Shown here piece after piece: positions 10,050-19,463 of a stretch of DNA of 64,000 nt (its first letter is position 1; the number at the start of each line of letters is the position of its first letter). Origin of the DNA: REEB76 sp963774895 (GTDB lineage: Bacteria > Pseudomonadota > Gammaproteobacteria > Natronospirales > REEB76); contig CAVZGN010000003.1 of the NCBI GenBank assembly GCA_963774895.1, positions 62,001 through 126,000 of the forward strand, written 5' to 3'. A program made the translations under genes and the position numbers. The notes beneath the pieces were generated by a model. That model was not told the origin of the DNA. It did no database searches and saw only the letters and a list, made by a program, of their open reading frames with translations.

Positions 10050-11579
10050 TCAACTCAACAAAGAGCTGACGGCATCGCCTTTCAGGCAACCGGTTAGCAG
10101 TCCGTCACCGAGTCGCTGGGCGATAGTGCGGATATCAATATCCAGCCGTCGATCCCCAACAGAGCGTGCCACATGCCGGCGCAGCAGCACATGGGCGATT
10201 TCCAATTGTGGCGTGGTTTTCAGCGGCCGCTGGGCGTCGATGGCCGCCGCTGCCGCCAGTGCTTCGATCGCGAGTATGTAGCGCACATTTCCCAGTATCT
10301 GGAGCAGTTTCATGCCGGCCCAAGGCGCCATGCTGACGTGGTCCTCCTGGCCGGCGGAGGTCGGGATGTTGTCCGCGGATGCCGGGTGTGCCAGCGTCTT
10401 GTTTTCAGAGGCCAGGGCCGCGGCCGTCACATGTGCGATCATGAAACCCGATTCCACGCCTGGTTCTCGGGCCAGGAACATCTCCAGCTTCGGGTTGGTT
10501 TTCTTGAGCAAGAGATCGGTGCGCCGTTCGGAAATGTTGCCCAGTTCGGTGGCGGCAATGCCCATGAAATCCGCCACGAATGCCAGGGATTCCGCATGGA
10601 AGTTGCCGCCGGAGAGCACCTCCTCCCCGAAGATCAGCGGATTGTCGGAGACGCTGTTGCACTCCTTGCCCAATATACGGGCAACGTGTGCCAGCGTATC
10701 CCAGACGGCACCATACACCTGCGGCATGCAACGCAAAGCATAGGGATCTTGAACACGGTCACAGCCCTGATGGGACCGCCATATGTCGCTAGCGGTCAAA
10801 AGACCGCGGAACAGTTCAGCGACCTGGATTTGTCCCGGCAGATTGCGTGCCGCGTGGATGCGCGCATCGAAAGGACTATAACTGCCTGCCAGGGCTTCCA
10901 GCGTCAGCGCGCCGATCACGATGGATGACAGCAGGGCCTCATGCGCCTGGAAAAGACCTTCCATAGCGAGCGCTGCGCTCACCTGGGTGCCGTTGAGGAG
11001 GGCCAGGCCTTCTTTGGCTTCAAGCAGAACCGCTTTAGTGTTCGCTGCGGCGAGCAGTGCCGCACCGCGCAATAATTCTCCCTTGTGCAGCGCTTCACCC
11101 TCACCAATGAGTGCCAATGACACATGCGCGAGTGGTGCCAGATCGCCGGATGCGCCTACAGAACCCTTGGCGGGAATCACCGGCAGCACATCGTGATTAA
11201 GCAATGCCAGCAGCGTGTCAACCACCAACGGTCGAATCCCGGAGTTGCCGATAGCCAGGCTGTTGGCTTTTAGCAGCAGGATGCGGCGGGTGATGGCGGG
11301 GGGTAGCGGCTCACCCAGGCCACAGGCATGGCTGCGCACTAGGTTGTACTGCAACCGGATGAGCTGGTCGCGGGAAATATGCTCCCGGGCCAGTGCCCCG
11401 AAACCGGTGTTGACGCCGTAGCACACCTGGCCTGTTTCGACTACATGCCGTACCGTGGCCACGCTTTTTTGCATTTGCGCGCGCGCACTCTCGGCGAGCG
11501 CAGTCTGCGCTTGCGCTTCATCAAATTCAGCCAGGGTCTTGAGCGTGAGATCAGCGCCTGTGAGTGTCAACTTATTCAT
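10050..11579 (-). CDS. hutH: Histidine ammonia-lyase
   Basis: First step of histidine degradation: histidine gives urocanate and ammonia. 509 residues, normal for the family. The Ala-Ser-Gly triad that cyclises into the MIO electrophile is at residues 143-145 (KGSVGASGDLAPLAH). Other hallmarks are YGVNTGFGALA and the C-terminal SAGQEDHVSM. The start codon overlaps the hutI stop (ATGA), so hutI and hutH are translationally coupled on one minus-strand transcript with a terminator about 200 bases beyond. Confidence 0.97.
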   Translation of the reverse strand: MNKLTLTGADLTLKTLAEFDEAQAQTALAESARAQMQKSVATVRHVVETGQVCYGVNTGFGALAREHISRDQLIRLQYNLVRSHACGLGEPLPPAITRRILLLKANSLAIGNSGIRPLVVDTLLALLNHDVLPVIPAKGSVGASGDLAPLAHVSLALIGEGEALHKGELLRGAALLAAANTKAVLLEAKEGLALLNGTQVSAALAMEGLFQAHEALLSSIVIGALTLEALAGSYSPFDARIHAARNLPGQIQVAELFRGLLTASDIWRSHQGCDRVQDPYALRCMPQVYGAVWDTLAHVARILGKECNSVSDNPLIFGEEVLSGGNFHAESLAFVADFMGIAATELGNISERRTDLLLKKTNPKLEMFLAREPGVESGFMIAHVTAAALASENKTLAHPASADNIPTSAGQEDHVSMAPWAGMKLLQILGNVRYILAIEALAAAAAIDAQRPLKTTPQLEIAHVLLRRHVARSVGDRRLDIDIRTIAQRLGDGLLTGCLKGDAVSSLLS

Positions 11580-12760
11580 AGTTTATTTCCCTTGAAAAAT
11601 ACCGCGTCCGGCTTCAGTCCACCCAACTGATACACCAGGAATTCCGGCGACGGCAGGTCCCAGACGCAGAAATCCGCATGCTGGCCCGCTGCGAGACTGC
11701 CGATCTTATCCGACCGGCCCAAGGCGCGGGCCGCATTGCGGGTCACACCCAACAGTATCTCAGACGGGGTGAGTCCAAAGGTGATGGCGCCCATGTGCAT
11801 CACGGCGAGCAGGCTGACGATGGGTGAGGAACCGGGATTCAAGTCCGTGGCTATAGCCATGGGCACCTGATGGCGGCGGAACAATTCGATTGGCGGTTTG
11901 TGTTTCTCGCGCAGGAAATAGAAGGCTCCGGGTAAAAGTACCGCGACACTCCCAGCCTGATGCATGGTCAGCACATCGTCTTCGGTCGCATGTTCCAGAT
12001 GATCACAGGACAATGCACCGTGGGCGGCGGCTGCAGCCGTAGCGCCGATGTTGGAAAGCTGGTCGGTGTGCGCACGCAGTTTCAAGCCCATTTTGGCCGC
12101 CTGCATAAAAAGCTGACGCACATCTTCGACAGTAAAGCCGATACTTTCCGCGAAGATATCCACGCTCTCCGCGAGTCTCTCACGAGCAACTGCCGGCAGC
12201 ATATTTTCAATCACATCGGAGAAATAATCCTCATGCCTCCGACCTGTTGGCACTATGTGTGCACCCAGGAAAGTCGGCACGATATCCATATTCAGTTGCA
12301 GGCGCAGCAGTCGGATGGCGCGCAGCATCTTGAGTTCATTCTCCATATCCAGTCCATAACCGCTCTTGATCTCAACGGTAGTGACACCCTCGGCCTGCAA
12401 TGCTTTGAGGCGCGGCAGTGTTTCCGCCACCAGCTGTTGTTCACTGGCGGCGCGCACGGCCTTTACCGTCGACTGGATACCGCCACCGGCGCGTGCCAGA
12501 TCCTCATAGGTCGCGCCCTGCAGCTTGAGTGCATGTTCCGCCATGCGGTCGCCGGCATACAGCGCATGGGTATGGCAATCCACAAAACCCGGCAGTACCA
12601 CGCGATTGGCTGCATCGAAGACCGAAATTGCGGCTGAATTTGCGGGTACGTCCAAAGCAGCGATACGGCCTGCAGTTACCGCCAGGGTTCGCGCGTGTGC
12701 CTCACCGGCGCCCTGGTGCATGGGGTAAAGGCGGGCATTCTTCACAAGCAGGTCGTACAT
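11576..12760 (-). CDS. hutI: Imidazolonepropionase
   Basis: Third step of histidine degradation: hydrolysis of imidazolonepropionate to formiminoglutamate. Amidohydrolase superfamily, 394 residues. The metal-binding HxH lies in VLPGFVDCHTHALYAGDR. ATDLNPGSS near the C-terminus carries the conserved Asp. First gene of the minus-strand hutI-hutH pair, with only 45 bases to the divergent hutF, so both promoters must share this short gap. Confidence 0.96.
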   Translation of the reverse strand: MYDLLVKNARLYPMHQGAGEAHARTLAVTAGRIAALDVPANSAAISVFDAANRVVLPGFVDCHTHALYAGDRMAEHALKLQGATYEDLARAGGGIQSTVKAVRAASEQQLVAETLPRLKALQAEGVTTVEIKSGYGLDMENELKMLRAIRLLRLQLNMDIVPTFLGAHIVPTGRRHEDYFSDVIENMLPAVARERLAESVDIFAESIGFTVEDVRQLFMQAAKMGLKLRAHTDQLSNIGATAAAAAHGALSCDHLEHATEDDVLTMHQAGSVAVLLPGAFYFLREKHKPPIELFRRHQVPMAIATDLNPGSSPIVSLLAVMHMGAITFGLTPSEILLGVTRNAARALGRSDKIGSLAAGQHADFCVWDLPSPEFLVYQLGGLKPDAVFFKGNKL

Positions 12761-12805
12761 GCATCGTCCCTAGTCGCTGGCCTGCGAATCTGAGAGCATA
12801 AGGGT

Positions 12806-14134
12806 ATGCAGAAGCGGCTGACTTTCAAATACCTGTTGACGCCGGTAGGATTGCAACCGGATCAGACCTTGATAATAGGCGATACCGGTGTGATCGAAGC
12901 ACTGCAGCCGGGTAATGGCGCTGCGGATGGCTTCCTCGCGATTCCCGGCATGCCCAATGCCCACAGCCATGCCTTCCAGCGTGCCTTGTCCGGTTTCGGG
13001 GAAGCACGTGCAGGCGCGGATTCCTTCTGGAGCTGGCGCGAGGCCATGTACCGGCTTGCCAAGCGAGTGACGCCGGAGGATATGTTCGTGATTGCCCGCG
13101 AGGCGTTTCTCGAGATGCTGCGCGGCGGTTTTACCAGTGTGGCTGAATTCCATTATCTACATCATATGCCGGACGGCCGTCACGGTCCGGAAATGGCCCG
13201 GGCGATCGTGCGGGCTGCGGCAGAAGCTGGCATCCATCTGCTGTTGCTGCAGGTGTTTTATCAGGCCGGCGGCTTCAACCAGCCTGCGACGGACGCGCAG
13301 CGGCGTTTTGTGCATGCCAGTATAGAGGACTATGCACATCTGCTGCAGGAATTGAACGGCGTACGGCTCGGTATCGCACCCCATTCCCTGCGCGCAGTCC
13401 CGCCTGAAACACTGGCACAGCTTATAGATACTATGGACAGGCTGCAGGGTGGTCAGCGTCCCATCCATATACATGTGAGTGAACAACAGCTGGAAGTGGA
13501 AGAGTGCAGAGCACTGTACGGCACTACACCTATCGAGCTGCTGGCACGCACGGTAAACTTGAATCAGCGCTGGAATCTGGTGCATGCCACGCACGCCACC
13601 GCGGCCGAAGTTCGCCTGATGGCCAGGCAGGATGCCACGGTCGTATTGTGCCCCATCACCGAGGCCTACCTGGGCGATGGATTGTTCGCCGCGGATGAAT
13701 TCAAGGATGCCGGCGGGCGTCTTGCCATCGGTTCCGACAGCAATTGCCGCATCGACGCGGTCGAGGAACTGCGCTGGCTGGAATATGGCCAGCGGCTGCG
13801 CCAGCAGCAACGCGCCCGATTCGCGGATGCCTCAGGCTTGGGCGCGACCCTTTGGGCGCGCGCTTGCATGGGCGGTGCGGCCGCACTGGCGGAGCCGGTG
13901 GGCGCCGTTGCGGTGGGCAAACGCGCCGATCTGGTGGTATTGGATGAGCAGGCGTCTCCCTGGCTCGGCCACTCCATCGAAACCTTGCTGGATGCTCTGA
14001 TCATCGGCGGCAGCCGCCGTGATATCGCGGCGGTGTATGTGGGCGGCAAACGTTTGGTTGACCATGGAGTGGCGACAGGTGCGCAAGCCAGTGACCGCGA
14101 ATTTGAGCGGGTAGTGGCGCGTCTCAATGAGTAA
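12806..14134 (+). CDS. hutF: Formimidoylglutamate deiminase
   Basis: Fourth step in the five-step hut pathway: formiminoglutamate gives N-formylglutamate plus ammonia. Amidohydrolase-fold protein of 442 residues with metal motif GMPNAHSHAFQRAL, LVHATHAT, and IGSDSNCRIDAVEELRWLEY near the end. Its presence, with HutG behind it, shows the organism uses the HutF-HutG route rather than direct formiminoglutamase. The hutG start overlaps the stop codon (TAATG). Confidence 0.96.
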   Translation: MQKRLTFKYLLTPVGLQPDQTLIIGDTGVIEALQPGNGAADGFLAIPGMPNAHSHAFQRALSGFGEARAGADSFWSWREAMYRLAKRVTPEDMFVIAREAFLEMLRGGFTSVAEFHYLHHMPDGRHGPEMARAIVRAAAEAGIHLLLLQVFYQAGGFNQPATDAQRRFVHASIEDYAHLLQELNGVRLGIAPHSLRAVPPETLAQLIDTMDRLQGGQRPIHIHVSEQQLEVEECRALYGTTPIELLARTVNLNQRWNLVHATHATAAEVRLMARQDATVVLCPITEAYLGDGLFAADEFKDAGGRLAIGSDSNCRIDAVEELRWLEYGQRLRQQQRARFADASGLGATLWARACMGGAAALAEPVGAVAVGKRADLVVLDEQASPWLGHSIETLLDALIIGGSRRDIAAVYVGGKRLVDHGVATGAQASDREFERVVARLNE

Positions 14135-14955
14135 TGCGCATGCAACTCAAGCCCTATGAAATACGCGAACCGTTGGCGCCTGAAATACCACTGCTGGTGA
14201 GCATTCCGCACACCGGTACCTATGTGCCCGATGCCATCGCGGCCGATTTTGCTTCCGATTACATCCGCAGCCTGCCCATGACCGATTGGCATCTGCATCA
14301 TCTTTATGATTTTCTGCCGGCGCTGGGCGCCACCACCATTTACGCAACTTATAGCCGCTTTGTGGCGGACCTCAACCGTCCGCCGGATAACAAGCCGCTG
14401 TATCCGGGCCGTTTCGAAACCGGATTTGTGGCGCTGCAGACTTTCTGGGGCGATGAGATTTACCGGGTGCCGCCGTCCCAGGAGGAAATCGACAGGCGTC
14501 GTGCCCTGGTACGCGCGCCCTATCATGCCAAACTGCTGGAACTCGTCCACACCAAGATCAAGCAGTTCGGGCGCGTGGTGCTGATCGATGCCCATAGCGT
14601 CGTATCCCGCGCCAGCCTGGTGCATGGTCAGCTCAGCGGGGAAATTTATCTGGGTGACCGCGATGGCCGATCTTGTGCATCCTGGCTGGTGGATAGCGTG
14701 GAGTACAGTTTTCGGGAAGCCGGGTTCCACGTTACGCGCAACAATCCCTACAAGGGCGGCTATATCACAGCGTATTACGGCGCGATGCAGCAGGTCGAAG
14801 CTCTGCAGATCGAGATGTGCGAGCGTATATATATGAATGAGGATGATCCGGGGGGTGCGCTGCAGCACCCGGAATTCAGAGCTGCAAAAACCCACATCCG
14901 GGGCGTTATACGGAGTGTATGTGCCGAGATTCTCTCTCAGCAAGCAACCTGGTAA
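14134..14955 (+). CDS. hutG: N-formylglutamate deformylase
   Basis: Last step of histidine degradation: N-formylglutamate gives glutamate and formate. 273 residues of the FGase family, with SIPHTGTYVP near the N-terminus, FVADLNRPPDNKPLYPG, LIDAHSVVSR and FHVTRNNPYKGGYIT. Translationally coupled to hutF by a one-base overlap. A second in-frame ATG follows two codons later, so the exact start is uncertain by six bases. Confidence 0.95.
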   Translation: MRMQLKPYEIREPLAPEIPLLVSIPHTGTYVPDAIAADFASDYIRSLPMTDWHLHHLYDFLPALGATTIYATYSRFVADLNRPPDNKPLYPGRFETGFVALQTFWGDEIYRVPPSQEEIDRRRALVRAPYHAKLLELVHTKIKQFGRVVLIDAHSVVSRASLVHGQLSGEIYLGDRDGRSCASWLVDSVEYSFREAGFHVTRNNPYKGGYITAYYGAMQQVEALQIEMCERIYMNEDDPGGALQHPEFRAAKTHIRGVIRSVCAEILSQQATW

Positions 14956-15022
14956 GGCTGGATTGAATTTGTATAAACAGCCCTTATACCTTACCGACAA
15001 GTACTTTCAGGAGAGCTGATTC

Positions 15023-15880
15023 ATGACAAGTAAGGCGCGCACAGTAACGGCAGTCATTGAGCCCCAGAGGGTTTCCGACGGCGCCGGCGTCAAGCTCAAA
15101 CGCAGCATCGCCACCGCCACGCTGGATTATCTGGATCCGTTCCTGCTGTTTGACCATTTCGGTTCAGATAATCCGGACGACTACATCGCCGGTTTTCCCA
15201 TGCACCCGCACCGCGGCATCGAGACCGTGACCTACATGCATTCCGGAATGGTGGAGCATAAGGATTCCCTCGGCCACGCCGGCAGAATAGCGGCCGGTGA
15301 TGTGCAGTGGATGACGGCAGGCCATGGCATCATGCATGAGGAGATGCCGCAGCTGCTCGGCGGACATCTGTCCGGTTTTCAACTGTGGGTCAATCTGCCG
15401 GCCAGACTCAAACTGAGCAAACCGCGTTACCAGGAGATCGCCGCTAAGCACATCCCCGAAATCAAACAGGCTAACGGCGTACGCATCCGTGTGATCGCCG
15501 GTAGCGTCGATGGCGTGCAGGGTGCGGTGAAGGAGATCGCTGCGAATCCGACTTATCTGGATGTATGCGTGCCGGCAGATGCCGTATTCAGCCAGACGAT
15601 CCCGCGCGGACATACGGCGTTTGCCTATGTCTATGATGGCGAAGGACAATTCGGTGTGGGTGCTGATGCTGCTGGCACCCATGTCAAGGCTCAGAAACTC
15701 GTGGTGTTTTCTGATGGCGATCGAGTGGAGATCAGGGCGGCGCAGACTGGAGTCAGGTTCCTGTTGATATCCGGCAAGCCGCTGGGCGAACCTGTGGCCC
15801 GCTACGGACCGTTCGTCATGAATACTCCGGAGGAAATCCAGCAAGCGCTGCTGGATCTACGCAACGGGACCTTTGTTTAA
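15023..15880 (+). CDS. Pirin family protein
   Basis: Bicupin protein of 285 residues. The N-terminal cupin keeps the metal-binding set: MHPHRGIETVTYMHSG and HGIMHEE. Some bacterial pirins act as quercetin dioxygenases or redox-sensing partners; the substrate here cannot be read from sequence. It starts 67 bases after hutG and is followed by a strong hairpin. It may be the last gene of the hutFG transcript or independent. Confidence 0.9.
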   Translation: MTSKARTVTAVIEPQRVSDGAGVKLKRSIATATLDYLDPFLLFDHFGSDNPDDYIAGFPMHPHRGIETVTYMHSGMVEHKDSLGHAGRIAAGDVQWMTAGHGIMHEEMPQLLGGHLSGFQLWVNLPARLKLSKPRYQEIAAKHIPEIKQANGVRIRVIAGSVDGVQGAVKEIAANPTYLDVCVPADAVFSQTIPRGHTAFAYVYDGEGQFGVGADAAGTHVKAQKLVVFSDGDRVEIRAAQTGVRFLLISGKPLGEPVARYGPFVMNTPEEIQQALLDLRNGTFV

Positions 15881-15903
15881 AACCATGACAGCGGTCTAAA
15901 GAA

Positions 15904-15937
15904 ACGGGCGGCATGTGTACATGCCGCCCGTGTGTTT
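15904..15937. terminator. Terminator hairpin between convergent genes
   Basis: ACGGGCGGCATGT (15904-15916) pairs perfectly with ACATGCCGCCCGT (15919-15931), followed on the plus strand by GTGTTTTGG. The 11-13 bp GC-rich stem lies between pirin and the convergent methyltransferase-like gene and may serve both strands. Confidence 0.75.
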
Positions 15938-15952
15938 TGGAACATCACTATC

Positions 15953-16765
15953 TCAGGGTTTCACGAACTTGAGCGTCATGCGATCGGATTCTCCGATGGC
16001 GAACATCTGGGCACGCTCGTTGTCGCCGCCCGACAAGTCCGGCGGTAGCCGGTGCACATTGATATCCTGCGGATCCTTGGGGTTGGCATTGATTTCAGAA
16101 ACACCCGCCAAACGGAAGCCGGTGATCAGTCCCAATTCGATCACATAATCTTCCGGTAACCGGTGCAGAGCCTTGGAACTTTCGAGCGCATCAGCGAATG
16201 GTTTGGCGCGGTGTTCCGTGATGCCAAACACACCGCCCGGTTTAAGCACCGCGTAGGCCGCTTTGAATACCTTGGCCAGGGTCTCCGGGCTGTTGTTCAT
16301 CCAATCATGGGCGTTACGGAAGGTGAGCACCATGTCGGCCGAACCATCCGGCCCCAGGTCCACCTGCTTCGGCGGCGCGAACGGGACGATCACTCCGATA
16401 TGGCCATAGATGGCAGGGTCTGCTTTGAGTTTCGCATCGAAAGACGTGGCCTTGGGAGAAGAGGCTTCGATGAGACGGCCCTGGTCATAGAGGAAAGGGG
16501 CGAGGATCTCGGTATACCAGCCGCCGCCGGGCGAGAGTTCGATCACCGTCATGTCGGGACGAATGCCGAAGAACCCCAGGGTTTCGACTGGATGACGGTA
16601 TTGGTCGCGGGCTTTGTTAGCTGGCGAACGCCAACTGCCATTCACGGCGTCCTTGAGCAGCGTCGCCGTATCGCCGGAAGCCGGGATGGGGCCGGCGTGC
16701 ACGGCCGAGGCCACCAGCAGTGCACCACTGATGATAACCGGGAGTCTGTAAATTCTTTGGAACAT
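15953..16765 (-). CDS. Exported class I methyltransferase-like protein
   Basis: 270 residues. The first 24 form a clear Sec signal peptide (ending SAVHA before GPIP), yet the rest is a Rossmann methyltransferase fold. Motif I is VIELSPGGGWYTEIL, followed by LIEASSP, DMVLTFRNAHDWM and VLKPGGVFGITEHR. This combination occurs in a known family of predicted methyltransferases (COG4798-like). S-adenosylmethionine is not expected in the periplasm, so the true activity is unclear. Single gene with its own leader. Confidence 0.82.
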   Translation of the reverse strand: MFQRIYRLPVIISGALLVASAVHAGPIPASGDTATLLKDAVNGSWRSPANKARDQYRHPVETLGFFGIRPDMTVIELSPGGGWYTEILAPFLYDQGRLIEASSPKATSFDAKLKADPAIYGHIGVIVPFAPPKQVDLGPDGSADMVLTFRNAHDWMNNSPETLAKVFKAAYAVLKPGGVFGITEHRAKPFADALESSKALHRLPEDYVIELGLITGFRLAGVSEINANPKDPQDINVHRLPPDLSGGDNERAQMFAIGESDRMTLKFVKP

Positions 16766-16892
16766 GGCTCGATCCTCCTGTAAGTGCCTTAACTATAACG
16801 CCGATACTCGGATTATGACTCTGGATATGGTAAAAAGTGCGCCTTTGTCGCCGCTCTTATAGCCTGATATCCCAATCTCCCGGTTAACGAAC

Positions 16893-17627
16893 ATGAGCCA
16901 CGACCGATTCACCCTAGTTCTGCAGTCGAGCCGCATGCTCACACCGCGCGTCCGCCAGCTGGGTTTCAGGCGCGAAGATGGCACACCGTTCAGCTACACA
17001 CCCGGACAGTTCATTACCCTGCATCTGCCGTCTCAGGATATGGAGCTGCGCCGCAGTTACAGTGTAGCTACCATACCCGGTAGCGTGGATGAAGTGCAGA
17101 TCGCGGTGACCTATGTGGAGGGCGGGCGTGCTACGAAGATACTTTTCGATATGGCGCCCGGCGCACGCGTCCAGACAACCGGCCCATTCGGACGCTTCGT
17201 GTTGCGCGATGACCCGCCCGGGCGTTATCTGCTGGTGGCTACGGGTACCGGCATCTCGCCTTTCCGTGCCATGCTGCCGCTGTTGCGCGTGCGTCTCGAT
17301 GGCAGACAACATGCGGCCGTGCTATTGCTGGGTGTGCGCGGCCCGAATGAATTGCTGTTCGGAGAAGATTTTCTGGGTTTGGCGCGTGAGAATCCCGCCT
17401 TCGATTTCATCGCCAGTTACAGCCGCCGTATGCCGGAGCCACCCGTGTCGTATGCCCGCAAGGGTTATGTCCAAAACCACCTCATGGAACTCAAACCCGA
17501 TCCGCAGCGCGACATCGTGTATCTGTGCGGCAACCCGGACATGATCGATAAAGCAGTGGAGCAACTCAAGGCCATCGGCTTCGAAAACCACAACCTGCGG
17601 CGCGAGAAGTACGTATCCTCCAACTGA
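16893..17627 (+). CDS. FAD/NAD(P)-binding oxidoreductase, ferredoxin-NADP reductase-like
   Basis: 244-residue two-domain flavoprotein. The FAD domain carries LRRSYSVAT. The nucleotide domain carries LVATGTGISPFRAML and the C-terminal YLCGNPDMID. It resembles ferredoxin/flavodoxin NADP reductases (Fpr-type) and the reductase halves of oxygenases. There is no Fe-S domain, so it must pass electrons to a separate carrier. Stands alone, convergent with ettA. Confidence 0.85.
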   Translation: MSHDRFTLVLQSSRMLTPRVRQLGFRREDGTPFSYTPGQFITLHLPSQDMELRRSYSVATIPGSVDEVQIAVTYVEGGRATKILFDMAPGARVQTTGPFGRFVLRDDPPGRYLLVATGTGISPFRAMLPLLRVRLDGRQHAAVLLLGVRGPNELLFGEDFLGLARENPAFDFIASYSRRMPEPPVSYARKGYVQNHLMELKPDPQRDIVYLCGNPDMIDKAVEQLKAIGFENHNLRREKYVSSN

Positions 17628-17729
17628 GTGAGGCCCACCGCGGGAAGAGTTTTCTTGCTTAAAGATCCGACCTCATAATGTCCCACACGCCGGCATGACA
17701 GCAGCGTCAGTTGGCGCGGTGACTGCCCA

Positions 17730-19397
17730 TCATTCTTTCAAGCGCCGGTATTTAATGCGATGCGGCTGGTCGGCATCGGCGCCCAGGCGGCGCTTGCGGT
17801 CGGCTTCGTAATCCGCGTAGTTGCCTTCGAACCATACCACCTTGGAATCCCCTTCGAAAGCCAGCATATGAGTGGCGATGCGGTCCAGGAACCAGCGGTC
17901 GTGGGAGATGATCACGGCGCAGCCGGGGAAGGCCAGCAGCGCTTCCTCCAGGGCGCGCAGGGTCTCTACGTCCAGATCATTAGTGGGCTCGTCCAGCAGC
18001 AGCACGTTGCCGCCATTCCTAAGCACCTTGGCAAGATGCACGCGGTTGCGCTCTCCACCGGAGAGATCGCCGACGCGCTTCTGCTGATCTGGTCCCTTGA
18101 AATTGAAGCGTCCGACATAGGCGCGCGAGGGTGTTTGGTAATTGCCGACTGTAAGAATGTCCTGGCCGTCGGCGATTTCCTGCCACACGGTTTTGTCAGG
18201 ACTCAGCGTATCGCGGCTCTGGTCGACATAGGCAAGTTTGACGCTGGGGCCGATGCGCAGCTCGCCGGCATCGGCTTGTTCCTGGCCGACGATCAGGCGG
18301 AACAGGGTGGTCTTGCCGGCGCCATTCGGTCCGATGACACCGACGATGCCACCCGGCGGCAGGTTGAAGGACAGATCGTCATACAGCAGGGTGTCGCCGA
18401 AACTCTTGCGCAGCCCTTTGGCTTCAACGACGATGTCACCGAGGCGTGGCCCCGGAGGGATGTAGAGTTCCTGGGTCTCGTTGCGTTTCTGGTATTCCGC
18501 CGAGGACAATTCCTCGAAGCGCTGCAGGCGCGCCTTGCTTTTGGCATGCCGGCCCTTAGGATTAGCGCGCACCCACTCCAGCTCCCGTTTCATGGCCTTG
18601 ATGTGGGCAGTTTCCTGCTTTTCCTCGATCTCCAGGCGCTTCTCCTTTTGCTCCAGCCACGAGGAATAATTTCCCTGCCAGGGGATGCCATGACCGCGGT
18701 CCAGTTCCAGAATCCAGCCGGCCACGTTGTCGAGAAAATAGCGGTCGTGGGTGACCGCCACGACCGTGCCGGAATATTCCTGCAGATAGCGTTCCAGCCA
18801 GGCCACGGATTCCGCATCCAAATGGTTGGTGGGCTCATCCAGCAGCAGCATGTCGGGTTTGGATAACAACAGGCGGCAGAGCGCCACGCGCCGGCGTTCG
18901 CCGCCTGAGAGTTTATTGACATCCGCCTCCCAAGGCGGCAAGCGCAGGGCTTCGGCGGCCACTTCCAGTACATGATCCAGGTTGGTGGCACCGGCCGACT
19001 GCAGGATATGTTCCAGCCGCGCCTGCTCGGAGGCAAGTTTGTCGAAATCGGCATCTGCTTCGGCATAGGCGGCATAGACCTTGTCCAGTTGTTCCTTGAT
19101 CTGCTTGATATCTCCCAGGCCATCCTCGACGTTGGCGCGCACATTCTTCTCGGCATCCAGCTGCGGCTCTTGCGGCAGGTAGCCGATGCGGATGCCGGCC
19201 AGCGGCCGCGCCTCGCCATGGATGTCGGTGTCCACGCCCGCCATGATGCGCAGCAGCGTGGATTTGCCGGAACCATTGAGACCCAGGACGCCGATCTTGG
19301 CGCCCGGGAAAAAGGACAGGGAGATGTCGCGCAGGATCTCGCGCTTGGGGGGCACGACCTTGCCCACCCGCTGCATGGTGTAAATGTATTGCGCCAT
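17730..19397 (-). CDS. ettA: Energy-dependent translational throttle protein EttA (ABC-F)
   Basis: Ribosome-associated ABC-F ATPase that gates the first peptide bond according to the ATP/ADP ratio. Two ABC cassettes with Walker A GLNGSGKST and GPNGAGKTT, signatures LSGGERRRVAL and LSGGERNRVHL, and Walker B LLLDEPTNHLD and LLLDEPTNDLD. The linker between them carries the basic arm typical of ABC-F proteins. Start set at the fifth codon of the open frame (19397), giving MAQYIYTM, which matches the E. coli N-terminus. 555 residues. Confidence 0.96.
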   Translation of the reverse strand: MAQYIYTMQRVGKVVPPKREILRDISLSFFPGAKIGVLGLNGSGKSTLLRIMAGVDTDIHGEARPLAGIRIGYLPQEPQLDAEKNVRANVEDGLGDIKQIKEQLDKVYAAYAEADADFDKLASEQARLEHILQSAGATNLDHVLEVAAEALRLPPWEADVNKLSGGERRRVALCRLLLSKPDMLLLDEPTNHLDAESVAWLERYLQEYSGTVVAVTHDRYFLDNVAGWILELDRGHGIPWQGNYSSWLEQKEKRLEIEEKQETAHIKAMKRELEWVRANPKGRHAKSKARLQRFEELSSAEYQKRNETQELYIPPGPRLGDIVVEAKGLRKSFGDTLLYDDLSFNLPPGGIVGVIGPNGAGKTTLFRLIVGQEQADAGELRIGPSVKLAYVDQSRDTLSPDKTVWQEIADGQDILTVGNYQTPSRAYVGRFNFKGPDQQKRVGDLSGGERNRVHLAKVLRNGGNVLLLDEPTNDLDVETLRALEEALLAFPGCAVIISHDRWFLDRIATHMLAFEGDSKVVWFEGNYADYEADRKRRLGADADQPHRIKYRRLKE

Positions 19398-19463
19398 CGC
19401 AGTCCGCAATCTGAAAGGGAGCAGGATTATCCGTGAAAGTGACCGGCGCTGCCAGCGATGGAT

